A DNA stretch of 64,000 nucleotides from an uncultured Sutterella sp. (GTDB lineage Bacteria; Pseudomonadota; Gammaproteobacteria; Burkholderiales; Burkholderiaceae_F): the NCBI GenBank assembly GCA_905194315.1, contig CAJJRX010000002.1, forward strand, positions 1 through 64,000, read 5' to 3'. Below the pieces are notes generated by a model, which searched no databases, was not told where the DNA came from, and saw nothing but the letters and a program-made list of their open reading frames with translations. Both the position numbers and the translations under genes were made by a program. Of this stretch, positions 9,019 to 17,799 are shown piece after piece; the first letter of the stretch is position 1; each line of letters begins with the position of its first letter.

Positions 9019-9555
9019 ATGCGTTGTCCATTCTGCCAGCACAAAGACACACAGGTCATCGATTCGCGCGCGCCCGATGAGGGGGCGGTTATTCGCCGCC
9101 GCCGTCGCTGTCTGTCCTGTGGAAAACGTTTTACGACTTTTGAGCGCGCACAGCTCAATATGCCGCTGATTGTCAAGCGTGGCGGTATCCGTACGGAATA
9201 CAACCGTCAGAAGATGCTCGCCTCTATGATGCTTGCGCTCAGAAAGCGTCCTATTTCGTTTGAACGGGTCGAGGACGCCGCAGACTATATCGAACAGCAG
9301 ATGATTCTGATGGGTGAGCGCGAAATCCGTTCCGTGCGTCTGGGGGATCTGGTGCTTGATGCATTGAGCCGTCTTGATACCATTGCCTATATCCGTTTTG
9401 CTTCGGTCTACCTTAACATTGCCGACCCTGAGTCCTTCATCGTGCTCATTCAGAAGACGATGGAGAATACCGATCCCACTCTCGATTTCCACTCCAAGCC
9501 GACCACTGAAAAGACGGTGGACAGTCTGCGCCGTGCCGTGGAGGCACTTCGCTGA
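9019..9555 (+). CDS. nrdR: NrdR, transcriptional repressor of ribonucleotide reductase genes
   Basis: A 178-residue regulator with an N-terminal zinc ribbon (Cys3, Cys6, Cys31, Cys34) followed by an ATP-cone domain (residues about 46-136). NrdR senses ATP/dATP and binds NrdR boxes upstream of nrd operons, none of which are in this window. ATG at 9019 has a CTAGAGG ribosome site. The stop overlaps the ribD start (TGATG at 9553-9557), so nrdR is translationally coupled to the riboflavin genes. Confidence 0.96.
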   Translation: MRCPFCQHKDTQVIDSRAPDEGAVIRRRRRCLSCGKRFTTFERAQLNMPLIVKRGGIRTEYNRQKMLASMMLALRKRPISFERVEDAADYIEQQMILMGEREIRSVRLGDLVLDALSRLDTIAYIRFASVYLNIADPESFIVLIQKTMENTDPTLDFHSKPTTEKTVDSLRRAVEALR

Positions 9556-10658
9556 TGCCGGCAGAGGTCTTTGATCAGCACTGGATGCGGCTCGCGCTTG
9601 CCGAGGCCGCCCGTGCACGGCCGCTTTCGCCGCCAAACCCCAGCGTGGGTGCAGTGATCGTCCGCGACGGACAGCTTATCGGCCGCGGTTATACGCAGCA
9701 GGTGGGCGGTCCGCATGCGGAAGTGATGGCGCTGCGTGACGCGAAAGCCCGCGGCGAGCCGGTAGAGGGGGCAACCATCTACGTGACACTTGAACCGTGT
9801 TCACACTACGGGCGGACACCGCCCTGCGCAAAGGCACTCATCGAACACAAACTCGCCCGTGTGGTTATCGCCGTCATGGATCCGAACCCGATGGTGGCCG
9901 GACGCGGTGCACGGATGCTCCGTGAGGCGGGTATTGAGGTTGTTACCGGGGTTTGTGAGGATGAGGCCTGGCACATGAACGCCGGTTTTCTCACCCGTAT
10001 GCGTACCGGTCTGCCCTGGGTCAGGCTGAAGGTGGCTGCGACGCTCGACGGCCGTACTGCCCTTGAGGACGGGCGGAGCATGTGGATTACCGGTGAGGCC
10101 GCCAGGGAGGATAATCAGCATCTGCGCGCCGCCGCCGGCGCGATTGTGACGGGTATCGGCACGGTGCTTGCGGACAATCCCCGTATGAATGTCCGGCTGC
10201 CCGGTCAGAAGCGCTTCCCGCTGAAAGTTGTTGTGGACTCGTATCTGGAGACTCCGGCCGGTGCGGCGCTTTTTGACGACGGACAGACACTGATCGCAGC
10301 GGCTGCCGATCCCGACGGACGGCGTGCCGTACTCGAGGCAAAAGGAGCCGAAGTGATTATGCCCGGCGCTGACGCTGCCGGACATGTGGATCTGGGCGCG
10401 CTTCTCAGAGAACTCGGGCGGCGTGAGGTCAACGAGGTGCACCTTGAGGCGGGCGCGCGTCTCAACGGAGCATTCCTTGAGGCGGATCTGGTCGATGAGA
10501 TTGTGATTTATACTGCTCCCTGCTTCTTCGGCTCAGGGATGCCGATTGCGCAGATTCCTGCGCCTGCGGCCCCCGGCGAGGCACCGCGGTGGAAGATTCT
10601 TGAAAATTCGCTTGTCGGTGAAGACATGCGTACTGTTTTGATCAGGAGAAAAAAGTAA
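9555..10658 (+). CDS. ribD: bifunctional pyrimidine deaminase/reductase of riboflavin synthesis
   Basis: A 367-residue protein with an N-terminal deaminase (zinc ligands His54, Cys82 and Cys91 in HAEVMAL and PCSHYGRTPPC) and a C-terminal reductase (about residue 150 onward, beginning LPWVRLKVAATLDGR). It performs the second and third steps from GTP towards riboflavin. It overlaps nrdR by one base and ribE by one base (TAATG), consistent with a coupled nrdR-ribD-ribE operon. Confidence 0.96.
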   Translation: MPAEVFDQHWMRLALAEAARARPLSPPNPSVGAVIVRDGQLIGRGYTQQVGGPHAEVMALRDAKARGEPVEGATIYVTLEPCSHYGRTPPCAKALIEHKLARVVIAVMDPNPMVAGRGARMLREAGIEVVTGVCEDEAWHMNAGFLTRMRTGLPWVRLKVAATLDGRTALEDGRSMWITGEAAREDNQHLRAAAGAIVTGIGTVLADNPRMNVRLPGQKRFPLKVVVDSYLETPAGAALFDDGQTLIAAAADPDGRRAVLEAKGAEVIMPGADAAGHVDLGALLRELGRREVNEVHLEAGARLNGAFLEADLVDEIVIYTAPCFFGSGMPIAQIPAPAAPGEAPRWKILENSLVGEDMRTVLIRRKK

Positions 10659-11278
10659 TGTTTACTGGAATTGTTCAGGCCATTGGTAAGGTCCGTGAAC
10701 CCGAACAGCTCGGCAACGGTGTCCGTTTGACGATTCTTGCCCCCGATCTCGGGCTAAAGGACGTCCGTGTGGGCGATTCTATCGCTGTCAACGGCGCCTG
10801 CATGACGGTGATTGATGTCAACGAGAAGGAGTTCAAGGTTGACGTCTCGGCTGAAAGTCTCTCCAAGACCACCGGTCTTGACACCTTCGGAGAGGTGAAC
10901 CTTGAAAAGGCCATGCGTCTGGGAGACCGTGTGGACGGTCATCTCGTCAGTGGTCACGTTGACGGTGTCGGGCAGGTCGAGAGCATGGAAAAGGTGGCTG
11001 AAAGCTACCGCCTGATTGTCCGTGCCCCCCGCACTCTGTCACGCTACCTCGCCTACAAGGGATCCATCACAGTGAACGGCGTTTCGCTCACCATCAACCG
11101 CGTTGAGGATACCGCCCTCGACACACTGGTGGAAATCAATCTGATTCCCCACACAGTGGCCGTGACGACACTCAAAAATCTCAAGCCCCAGAGCTATGTG
11201 AATCTTGAGGTCGACACGATTGCGCGCTATGTCGAGCGCATGATGTCGCTGCAGAACGACGAGGACAACTTCTTCTGA
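10658..11278 (+). CDS. ribE: riboflavin synthase, alpha subunit
   Basis: A 206-residue protein made of two homologous lumazine-binding repeats: MFTGIVQAIG at the start and the second beginning near DGHLVSGHVDGVG (about residue 95). It joins two 6,7-dimethyl-8-ribityllumazine molecules to give riboflavin. Some naming schemes call it ribC. It overlaps ribD by one base and is followed by a terminator. The DHBP synthase/GTP cyclohydrolase II gene often found next to it is absent here. Confidence 0.96.
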   Translation: MFTGIVQAIGKVREPEQLGNGVRLTILAPDLGLKDVRVGDSIAVNGACMTVIDVNEKEFKVDVSAESLSKTTGLDTFGEVNLEKAMRLGDRVDGHLVSGHVDGVGQVESMEKVAESYRLIVRAPRTLSRYLAYKGSITVNGVSLTINRVEDTALDTLVEINLIPHTVAVTTLKNLKPQSYVNLEVDTIARYVERMMSLQNDEDNFF

Positions 11279-11331
11279 TTCTGAATCACACAGGAGGATG
11301 TCTGCCGCATCCTCTGTAAGCACCTGATCGC

Positions 11332-11364
11332 GGGCCGGACGCTGCTGTCCGGCCCGTTTTGTTT
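11332..11364 (+). terminator. rho-independent terminator after ribE
   Basis: GGGCCGGAC (11332-11340) pairs with GTCCGGCCC (11347-11355), followed by GTTTTGTTT. Confidence 0.85.
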
Positions 11365-11555
11365 GAGGTCAGTCAGCTGTGGCGCATTTATTGTGCGTCG
11401 TGGTGCTGCAGACGGGACTAAAATAGGAGGCATCTATCACATCTTCAGAATCCGATAGTTTTGAAGATACCGCCTGCCCGGCACCCGAAGGGATACCGGC
11501 GAACCGCTATCAGGTTTGCGGACGGCGGCAGGCCTACCGATAAAAGGATTTCATC

Positions 11556-12632
11556 ATGCGTTCTGTACAACTTTTCTCTCCCATCACGCTTGGACCGGTC
11601 GAGCTGCGCAACCGCGTTGCCGTGCCGCCGATGTGCATGTACCGGGCCAAAAGCGGCCTGGCCCAGATTTTCCACAGTGTGCACTACGGTTCTCTGGTCT
11701 GCTCCGGCGCGGCACTGCTTACGATTGAAGCCACAGCAATCCGTCCTGACGGCCGTATTTCGGATGCTGACCTCGGACTCTGGTCTGATGAATGCGAGGC
11801 GAGTCTGAAACACATGATCGATGTGCTTCGCGATATTGCTCCCGAGGTGAAGATCTTTATTCAGCTCAACCATGCCGGCCGCAAGGCCAGCACCAGTGCG
11901 ACAACCGGCGAACCGATGAAACCGCTCTACGGCGGCTGGGGTACGCTGGCAGCCTCTGCGATTCCGTTTGCTGAAGGCTGGCCCACCCCCAAGGAGCTGC
12001 TTGCCGAGGAGTGCGAGGAGATTATCGAGGCGTTTGCTCAGGCGGCCCGCCGCGCTGTGCGTGCAGGGGTTGACGGCATTATGGTTCACGCGGCACACGG
12101 CTATCTGATTCATCAGTTCCTCTCGCCGCTCTCGAACCTTCGTATCGATCAGTACGGTGGTGCCCTTGACGGCAGAATGCGCTTCGGACTGGATGTGCTG
12201 CACCGTGTCAAACTCGCCGTGCCCGAAAATATCGCTGTCGGCGTGCGCGTTTCCGCAACCGACTGGGTCGATAACGGACTGCAGTGCGATGATGTGATTG
12301 CCTTTCTGGAAAAAGCCAAAGGCACGGGGCTTGATTTTGTGGACGTGTCCACCGGCGGTCTCATCCGTACCGAGATTCCGGTTTCCGCCGGTTATCAGGT
12401 GGAGTTTGCCGCACGCATCAAGCAGGCAACGGGACTGCCGACCATTGCCGCCGGGCTCATTACCGAGCCGGTGCAGGCCGAAACGATTGTCCGCTCGGGT
12501 GAAGCGGATATGGTCGATATCGGGCGCGGTATGCTCCGCGATCCCCGCTGGGGCTGGCACGCGGCTCAGACGCTCGGGGTCAAGACCGGTCTGACCATGC
12601 CGAATAATGTCGCTTTCGGTTACCGTCAGTAG
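11556..12632 (+). CDS. Old Yellow Enzyme-family NADH:flavin oxidoreductase (YqjM/NamA-like)
   Basis: A 358-residue FMN-dependent TIM barrel. It matches the thermophilic-like/YqjM class: PPMCMY with the redox-tuning Cys27, QLNHAGRKAS, the His178/His181 pair in HAAHGYL, and IGRGMLRDP at the C-terminus. The class reduces activated C=C bonds; the physiological substrate is unknown. ATG at 11556 follows an AAAAGG ribosome site. It sits between ribE and ribH, where relatives often carry ribBA, so an FMN consumer lies amid FMN-precursor genes. Confidence 0.9.
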   Translation: MRSVQLFSPITLGPVELRNRVAVPPMCMYRAKSGLAQIFHSVHYGSLVCSGAALLTIEATAIRPDGRISDADLGLWSDECEASLKHMIDVLRDIAPEVKIFIQLNHAGRKASTSATTGEPMKPLYGGWGTLAASAIPFAEGWPTPKELLAEECEEIIEAFAQAARRAVRAGVDGIMVHAAHGYLIHQFLSPLSNLRIDQYGGALDGRMRFGLDVLHRVKLAVPENIAVGVRVSATDWVDNGLQCDDVIAFLEKAKGTGLDFVDVSTGGLIRTEIPVSAGYQVEFAARIKQATGLPTIAAGLITEPVQAETIVRSGEADMVDIGRGMLRDPRWGWHAAQTLGVKTGLTMPNNVAFGYRQ

Positions 12633-12901
12633 AGCGCTCCTTAATAGGACAGACTCAGAGTTAATCGAGTAAAATACTCGACGCACGGGCATCAGTCAGG
12701 GCGTTTTAATCCGCTCCGGCTGATGTGGCTGTGAATTTTCGAGGGCGATGTTCGCCCGATTGGTTTCTGCACCGGTCCTGCGGGGCTGATGCGGAAATAC
12801 CCCCTGGAACAGAGGCTATCGTTGTCCTCACCCCGTGGGGACAGCACAACAGTCAGAATTGGGGACAGTTCAATCGAACGAAAGCCCTTTAGGAGAAAAC
12901 A
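12633..12901 (+). promoter_or_regulatory. structured 5' leader of ribH
   Basis: The 269-bp gap carries several possible stems: CGAGTA/TACTCG (about 12665-12680), CATCAG/CTGATG (12690-12725), GGGCG/CGCCC (12743-12757) and GTCCTCAC/GTGGGGAC (12824-12842). The ribosome site AGGAGA lies at 12891-12896. The conserved FMN-riboswitch blocks were looked for and not found. Confidence 0.4.
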
Positions 12902-13390
12902 ATGGCATTGGATATTGTTCAGACCGTTATGGACGGCACCAACCTTCGCATCGGTATTGTGGTGGCCCGTTTTAACGAATACGCCGGTCGCGGCGAATTT
13001 GAAGCCTGCATGGACGAACTGCGCAAACTCGGCGTGGTTGATGAGGATGTGACGAAGGTGAGCGTTCCCGGCGCTCTGGAAATTCCGTTTGCGCTGCAGA
13101 AGCTTGCTCAGACTGACGAATATGATGCGCTTATCGCGCTCGGCGCGGTGATCCGCGGTGAAACCTATCACTTTGATCTGGTTTCCAACGAGTCTGCCGC
13201 CGGCATCATGCGCGTCTCTCTGGACTTTGAAATCCCTGTCGCCAACGGTGTGCTGACCACGGAAAACGATGAACAGTGCCAGGCCCGTCTGGATATGAAG
13301 GGTCGCGACTGTGCCCGTTGTGCCGTGGAAATGGCTAATCTGGCCAAGGAATTTGTCGCCGAAGAAGATTTCGACGACGCTGACGAATAA
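12902..13390 (+). CDS. ribH: 6,7-dimethyl-8-ribityllumazine synthase
   Basis: A 162-residue protein that condenses the RibD-pathway pyrimidine with DHBP to make lumazine, the substrate of RibE. Characteristic segments are VARFNEY near residue 24, the VPGALEIPFALQ region near 55, and GAVIRGETYHFD around 82-93. An acidic C-terminal tail (EEDFDDADE) extends past the core. ATG at 12902 has AGGAGA just upstream. nusB begins 11 bp after the stop, the classic ribH-nusB pair. Confidence 0.97.
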   Translation: MALDIVQTVMDGTNLRIGIVVARFNEYAGRGEFEACMDELRKLGVVDEDVTKVSVPGALEIPFALQKLAQTDEYDALIALGAVIRGETYHFDLVSNESAAGIMRVSLDFEIPVANGVLTTENDEQCQARLDMKGRDCARCAVEMANLAKEFVAEEDFDDADE

Positions 13391-13401
13391 GGATCGTACT
13401 G

Positions 13402-13902
13402 ATGACAGAGCAGAAAAAGGTGCGTGGAAAGAATCGTACACCGCGCCATCTGGCGCGCGTCTTTGCGCTTCTCGGCTTGTACCAGTGGTTTGCCGATCCG
13501 ACGCAGGACTATGCGAGCATTGAAGCGCATTTGCCTGAGCTTGTTACGGACGATAATGATGACACGGCCGGCCTTGAGCTGACTCATGAAGATCTGGCGC
13601 GTGCGAATCTGGCCTTCCTGAGAGTACTGCTCTCGGGAGTGCTCAGCCGTCACGAGGAGATCACGCCGATTGTTTCTGAAGCGGTTGAAAACCAGCTTCA
13701 GCGTGTGGCGCTTGTAGAACGCTGCGTGCTTTATCTGGGCACCTACGAACTGCTGGCCTGCCCGGAAACGCCCTGGCGTGTGATCATGAACGAATCCGTT
13801 GAACTCGCTAAAGAGTTCGGCGGCGGCAATCGCTACACCAATGCCGTGCTGCAGAAGATTGCCAACGTTCTGCGTCCGGAAGAAACGCAGCACCAGGCCT
13901 GA
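13402..13902 (+). CDS. nusB: transcription antitermination factor NusB
   Basis: A 166-residue all-helical RNA-binding protein. The N-terminus has the RHLARVFALLGLYQW helix and the C-terminus the ERCVLYLGTYELL and VIMNESVELAKEFGG segments typical of NusB. It acts with NusE (S10) at boxA to allow rRNA antitermination. It follows ribH closely; a terminator after it closes the unit. Confidence 0.96.
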   Translation: MTEQKKVRGKNRTPRHLARVFALLGLYQWFADPTQDYASIEAHLPELVTDDNDDTAGLELTHEDLARANLAFLRVLLSGVLSRHEEITPIVSEAVENQLQRVALVERCVLYLGTYELLACPETPWRVIMNESVELAKEFGGGNRYTNAVLQKIANVLRPEETQHQA

Positions 13903-13952
13903 ACCCGGCCTCCGGCACTCGCCCGTCAGGCTGTGTGCCGGTTAAAAGCAGG

Positions 13953-13998
13953 AGACCGCTTATTTTGCCGCATTCGCTGCAAGGGCGGTCTTTTTCTT
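13953..13998 (+). terminator. rho-independent terminator after nusB
   Basis: AGACCGC (13953-13959) pairs with GCGGTCT (13985-13991), followed by TTTTTCTTT. A second hairpin, GTACTTCCG/CGGAAGTAC (14001-14025), lies in the thiL leader just downstream; its function is not evident. Confidence 0.8.
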
Positions 13999-14074
13999 TG
14001 GTACTTCCGGGAGAGACGGAAGTACAGTTGATCCGCTGTGAATGCCTGCGGAAAAGCAAAAGAAGGACAGAACC

Positions 14075-15070
14075 ATGTCTGAAGGTGAATTTCAGATTAT
14101 TGACCGTTTCTTTACCCATTCTCCGTTCGGCCAGTGGACGAGTCAGGGCGTGGGGGATGACTGCGCACTGATTGACACCGGTACTGAACGCATTGCTGTG
14201 ACAACCGATATGATGGCGGTGGGCACCCATTTTCTTCCCGACTGTCCTGCCGGGGTGGTGGGGTATAAGGCGCTTGCCGTGAATCTTTCCGATCTGGCAG
14301 CTGCCGGAGCCACGCCGCGTGCCTTTTTTCTCTCCATCGGACTGCCTGAGCGCAACGACTCGTGGCTCAAGGAGTTTTCCAGGGGCATGATGACGCTTGC
14401 GCGCGCCTGCGGCTGTGCACTCCTCGGGGGTGATACCACACGAACGCCGCTTGTCAACGGAACACATGCCCCGATTACGATTTCCATCACTGCCATCGGG
14501 GCACTGCCACCGGAGAAGGGGCTGACACGCAGCGGAGCGCGTCCGGGTGACGATGTCTGGGTGTCCGGAACGCTCGGTGATGCCTATGCCGGACTCAAGC
14601 TTGCCTGGGGGCACTGGCAGGCTGAAGAAGACGAAAAACAGTTTTTCACCCGCCGGCTTGAGCATCCCGAACCGCGTATCGTTCTGGGCGAGGCGCTTCT
14701 AGAGGTTGCGAGCGCGGCAGCAGATGTCTCCGACGGACTTCTTGCCGATTTGCGGCACATTTTAGAGCGCTCAAATGTGGCTTGTGATCTGCTCTGGGAT
14801 GCTATTCCAAGATCCCCTGCACTGATGAGTCTGACACAGGCTCAGCAGCGTGAGGCCGCCCTGACAGGCGGGGATGATTACGAGCTGGTTTTTACCGCTC
14901 CTGCGACACAACGTGACAAAATTCTGCAACTTTCACGGATTTTGTCATTAAGGTTAACCCGAATAGGTAAGATTCGCACAAGCGATTCGGGTGATAATCT
15001 GGTATTGAGATCTAATGCGGGCATGGTGATACCGACCCCGTCTCAGGGATTCAATCACTTCTCTGAGTAG
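14075..15070 (+). CDS. thiL: thiamine-monophosphate kinase
   Basis: A 331-residue AIR-synthase/ThiL-fold kinase that makes thiamine diphosphate from thiamine monophosphate. GVGDDC (25-30), LAVNLSDLAAAGA and LLGGDTTR are characteristic, as is the late DVSDGLLADL and GGDDYELVFT. ATG at 14075 is chosen over the upstream ATG at 14042 because AGAAGGA lies at 14061-14067. No TPP riboswitch signature was seen in the leader. pgpA follows 45 bp later. Confidence 0.95.
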   Translation: MSEGEFQIIDRFFTHSPFGQWTSQGVGDDCALIDTGTERIAVTTDMMAVGTHFLPDCPAGVVGYKALAVNLSDLAAAGATPRAFFLSIGLPERNDSWLKEFSRGMMTLARACGCALLGGDTTRTPLVNGTHAPITISITAIGALPPEKGLTRSGARPGDDVWVSGTLGDAYAGLKLAWGHWQAEEDEKQFFTRRLEHPEPRIVLGEALLEVASAAADVSDGLLADLRHILERSNVACDLLWDAIPRSPALMSLTQAQQREAALTGGDDYELVFTAPATQRDKILQLSRILSLRLTRIGKIRTSDSGDNLVLRSNAGMVIPTPSQGFNHFSE

Positions 15071-15115
15071 CCTTTGACCCGCTGTACGAATCATGACTTT
15101 CAGGAAATCCAAGCT

Positions 15116-15634
15116 ATGCTGAACAAATACGATGCTGAAAATCCAGCTAACAAGATTCCGGTGACCAACAGCTTTGTCTGGTCACATCCGGCTCATATGC
15201 TCGCCACCTTTTTCGGTGTCGGCCGGGTTTCGTCGGCGCCCGGCACCGTAGGATCAATCGCGGGTGCGCTCCTCTTTATTGTGCTCGCGCCCACGCTCTC
15301 GACGCAGGCCTGGATTTTCCTGTGTGTTGTGCTTTTCGCCCTCGGCATCTGGTCTGCTGACCGTGTCGCACGCGACCTCGGTGTGGATGATCACAAGGGC
15401 GTGGTGATTGACGAGGTTGTCGGTATTCTTCTGCTCTTTGCTGCGCTGCCTCATGGTGCACTCTGGTGGATTGCCGGCTTTATTGCGTTCCGCGCCTTTG
15501 ATATCTACAAGCTCCCGCCGGTGGATATGATTGACGAAAAGATGAAGAACGGTCTGGGAGTGATGCTCGATGATGTGGTCGCCGCTTTCTATGCCTGGAT
15601 TGTGGTGAGCTGCCTCGGCTGGCTCTTCAGCTGA
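15116..15634 (+). CDS. pgpA: phosphatidylglycerophosphatase A
   Basis: A 172-residue inner-membrane phosphatase that dephosphorylates phosphatidylglycerophosphate to phosphatidylglycerol. Visible are the GVGRVSSAPGTVGS motif (34-47), DDHKGVVIDEVVG and RAFDIYKLPPVD, and three to four hydrophobic segments. The start is ATG at 15116; an upstream TTG is in frame but AGGAAA at about 15102 supports the ATG. The thiL-pgpA-pncC order is common in proteobacteria. Confidence 0.95.
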   Translation: MLNKYDAENPANKIPVTNSFVWSHPAHMLATFFGVGRVSSAPGTVGSIAGALLFIVLAPTLSTQAWIFLCVVLFALGIWSADRVARDLGVDDHKGVVIDEVVGILLLFAALPHGALWWIAGFIAFRAFDIYKLPPVDMIDEKMKNGLGVMLDDVVAAFYAWIVVSCLGWLFS

Positions 15635-15698
15635 GAAATCCTGTACGGACTTTATCCTCGGGGGCTCCGGAAAGCTCTGCCGCCCCCGGGAGGCGTTT

Positions 15699-16241
15699 AT
15701 GCACAAACTTGACGAAAGAATAGCAACACTTGCCGGCCAGCTTGGTGTGGCTGCCGGTGCTGCCCGTCACAGGGTGGTGACGGCCGAAAGCTGCACGGGA
15801 GGGCTGCTTGCCGCCGCCATTACAGAGGTTGCCGGCAGCTCGGGCTGGTTCAGCGCCGGTTTTGTGACATATGAAACGTCTACGAAAACCCGGCTCATCG
15901 ATGTGGATGCAGACCTCATTGAAGAGAAGGGGGTAGTGAGTGAAGCGGTCGCTCAGGCCATGGCACGCGGTGCGATCGCCCAGTTCCCGGATGCAACGCT
16001 CAGCGTGGGTATTACCGGTTTTGCCGGACCGGGCGGCGGGACTGAACTGATGCCCGTGGGCAGTGTCTGTATCGGCTGGGGATTCCGCTTTAACGAACAT
16101 ATCGTGAGCACCTCACGGGTTATCCATGTCCCCGGCGAACGCGCTACAGTGAGAAGGGCTGCGGTGATTGTGGCTCTCGAAGGTCTGCTTGAACTCATCA
16201 GGTTCGGTAATCCTGCAGCCATGCCCTGCGAGTGGTCCTAG
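15699..16241 (+). CDS. pncC: nicotinamide-nucleotide amidohydrolase PncC (CinA C-terminal family)
   Basis: A 180-residue stand-alone CinA C-terminal domain. It shows the catalytic TAESCTGG segment (28-35) and the GITGFAGPGGG motif (about 107-117). The enzyme converts nicotinamide mononucleotide to nicotinate mononucleotide for NAD recycling. ATG at 15699 follows GGGAGG at 15688-15693. It is probably co-transcribed with thiL and pgpA. There is no N-terminal CinA domain, as usual for proteobacterial PncC. Confidence 0.93.
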   Translation: MHKLDERIATLAGQLGVAAGAARHRVVTAESCTGGLLAAAITEVAGSSGWFSAGFVTYETSTKTRLIDVDADLIEEKGVVSEAVAQAMARGAIAQFPDATLSVGITGFAGPGGGTELMPVGSVCIGWGFRFNEHIVSTSRVIHVPGERATVRRAAVIVALEGLLELIRFGNPAAMPCEWS

Positions 16242-16429
16242 GCAGGACCGACAGCTGATAGTGTCCCAGAAAAGCCTCTAAAATGGGCGTAACACAACAG
16301 CGCTTGTAATACAATGGAACGCACGCCGGCGCGAATCTTTTGTGCGTCCGGCAGGGTCTGCCCTCCCCGGAAGCAGGGCTGACTAATGTAAGAGATCTGC
16401 GTATTCAGAAAGCAGTCTCTTGGAGCTGT

Positions 16430-17767
16430 ATGTCAGGTTGGTTTGACGTTTTTCTTCTCGTTCTTCTGGTTCTTCTCAACGGTGTTTTCGCCATGAGCGA
16501 AATCGCGCTCATCACGAGCCGGCGCGCACGTCTGCAGCAGCTCAAAGACAATGAGATGCGCGGCGCGGAAAAGGCCATCGACCTTAACAGCGATCCTACC
16601 AAAGCCCTTTCGACCATTCAGGTCGGTATCACCTCCATCGGTATTCTGCTGGGTATTGTCGGTGAAAGTGCACTGTCTGCACCGGTTGCCGAGATGCTTG
16701 TGCGTATGGGGCTGTCTGCTGAAACAGCAGCCGGAGTGAGCCTCGCGCTGGTGGTGATTCTGGTGACGTATTTCTCCATTGTTGTGGGCGAACTGGTGCC
16801 CAAGCGTCTCGGACAGCTCGCCCCTGAGCGTATTGCCTGCCGTGTGGCCCGTCCCATTGATATTCTGAGTTATGTGGCTGCACCGTTTGTGCGTCTACTG
16901 AGTTCTTCAACGCGTCTGATTCTGCGTCTGTTCGGCCTTAAAGGTAATGAGCGCGAACAGGTCACAGAGGAGGAGATTCACGCGCTCATTGACGAGGGTG
17001 AGGAGAGCGGTGTGATTGAGCGTGTCGAACGTGACATGGTGCGCAACATTTTCCGTCTCGATGACCGTCCGATTGCAAGTCTGATGATTCCCCGTGCGGA
17101 TATTGAGTGGATTGACCTTGATGACCCGGTGGAGCAGAACATTGAAAAAATCAAAAGTTCCCACCGCTCCCGTCTGCCGGTCTGCAAAGGCAGTCTTGAT
17201 GACGTCAAGGGTATCTGTACAACGCGCACACTGCTGCAGCAGATGATGGAAAAGGGTAAACCGAATTTCCATGAGAATCTCTCAAAGCCGGTTTATGTGC
17301 CGGAGTCGCTCACCGGGATGGAACTGCTGGAGAATTTCCGCACGACCGATACCGCGCTTGCTCTCGTGGTCGACGAGTATGGGGAGGTTCAGGGGCTGGT
17401 GACGCCGCGTGACGTTCTTGAGGCGATTGCCGGTGAGTTCAAGCCGGAGTCTCCGGGGGATGCCTGGATTACGCAACGCTCCGACGGCAGTTATCTCTTT
17501 GACGGTCTGATTCCGATTCCCGAGCTCAAGGACGCGCTGAACATCCGTACTGTTCCCGAGGATATTCCCGGCCGCTATGCGACACTCGCCGGCATGATGA
17601 TGTTCCTGATCGGCCGCCTGCCGCAGGAAGGCGATGCAACCGTCTGGGACGGCTGGAAGTTTGAAATCGTGGATATGGACGGACGCCGTATCGATAAAAT
17701 TCTTGCCTCCCGTCTGCCGGAGTCTGATGAGCAGACCCTCAGCGAGCACGATACGCAGGAGGCGTAA
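16430..17767 (+). CDS. CNNM/CBS/CorC-type membrane protein (HlyC/CorC family)
   Basis: A 445-residue protein: an N-terminal CNNM membrane domain (about 1-195, with LLVLLNGVFAMSEIAL as first segment and the PKRLGQLAPERIA motif), two CBS domains (about 210-340) and a C-terminal CorC/HlyC domain (about 355-440). Family members take part in Mg2+/Co2+ efflux or membrane-protein stress; the exact substrate is not shown. ATG at 16430 has TTGGAG just upstream; the reading frame is open further 5' without a better start. Monocistronic with a strong terminator. Confidence 0.9.
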   Translation: MSGWFDVFLLVLLVLLNGVFAMSEIALITSRRARLQQLKDNEMRGAEKAIDLNSDPTKALSTIQVGITSIGILLGIVGESALSAPVAEMLVRMGLSAETAAGVSLALVVILVTYFSIVVGELVPKRLGQLAPERIACRVARPIDILSYVAAPFVRLLSSSTRLILRLFGLKGNEREQVTEEEIHALIDEGEESGVIERVERDMVRNIFRLDDRPIASLMIPRADIEWIDLDDPVEQNIEKIKSSHRSRLPVCKGSLDDVKGICTTRTLLQQMMEKGKPNFHENLSKPVYVPESLTGMELLENFRTTDTALALVVDEYGEVQGLVTPRDVLEAIAGEFKPESPGDAWITQRSDGSYLFDGLIPIPELKDALNIRTVPEDIPGRYATLAGMMMFLIGRLPQEGDATVWDGWKFEIVDMDGRRIDKILASRLPESDEQTLSEHDTQEA

Positions 17768-17771
17768 TTGA

Positions 17772-17798
17772 AAAGCCGGGGAAACCCCGGCTTTTTTC
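17772..17798. terminator. bidirectional terminator between the CorC-family gene and pyrF
   Basis: AAAGCCGGGG (17772-17781) pairs with CCCCGGCTTT (17785-17794) around an AAA loop, with T-run on one side and A-run on the other. It serves the two convergent genes. Confidence 0.9.
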
Positions 17799-17799
17799 A

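Noticed and set aside
12633..12901. FMN riboswitch upstream of ribH
   Set aside because: The conserved blocks of the element were not found; only unrelated stems are present.
13999..14074. TPP riboswitch upstream of thiL
   Set aside because: The gap is too short and lacks the conserved CTGAGA and related blocks; only a simple hairpin is present.
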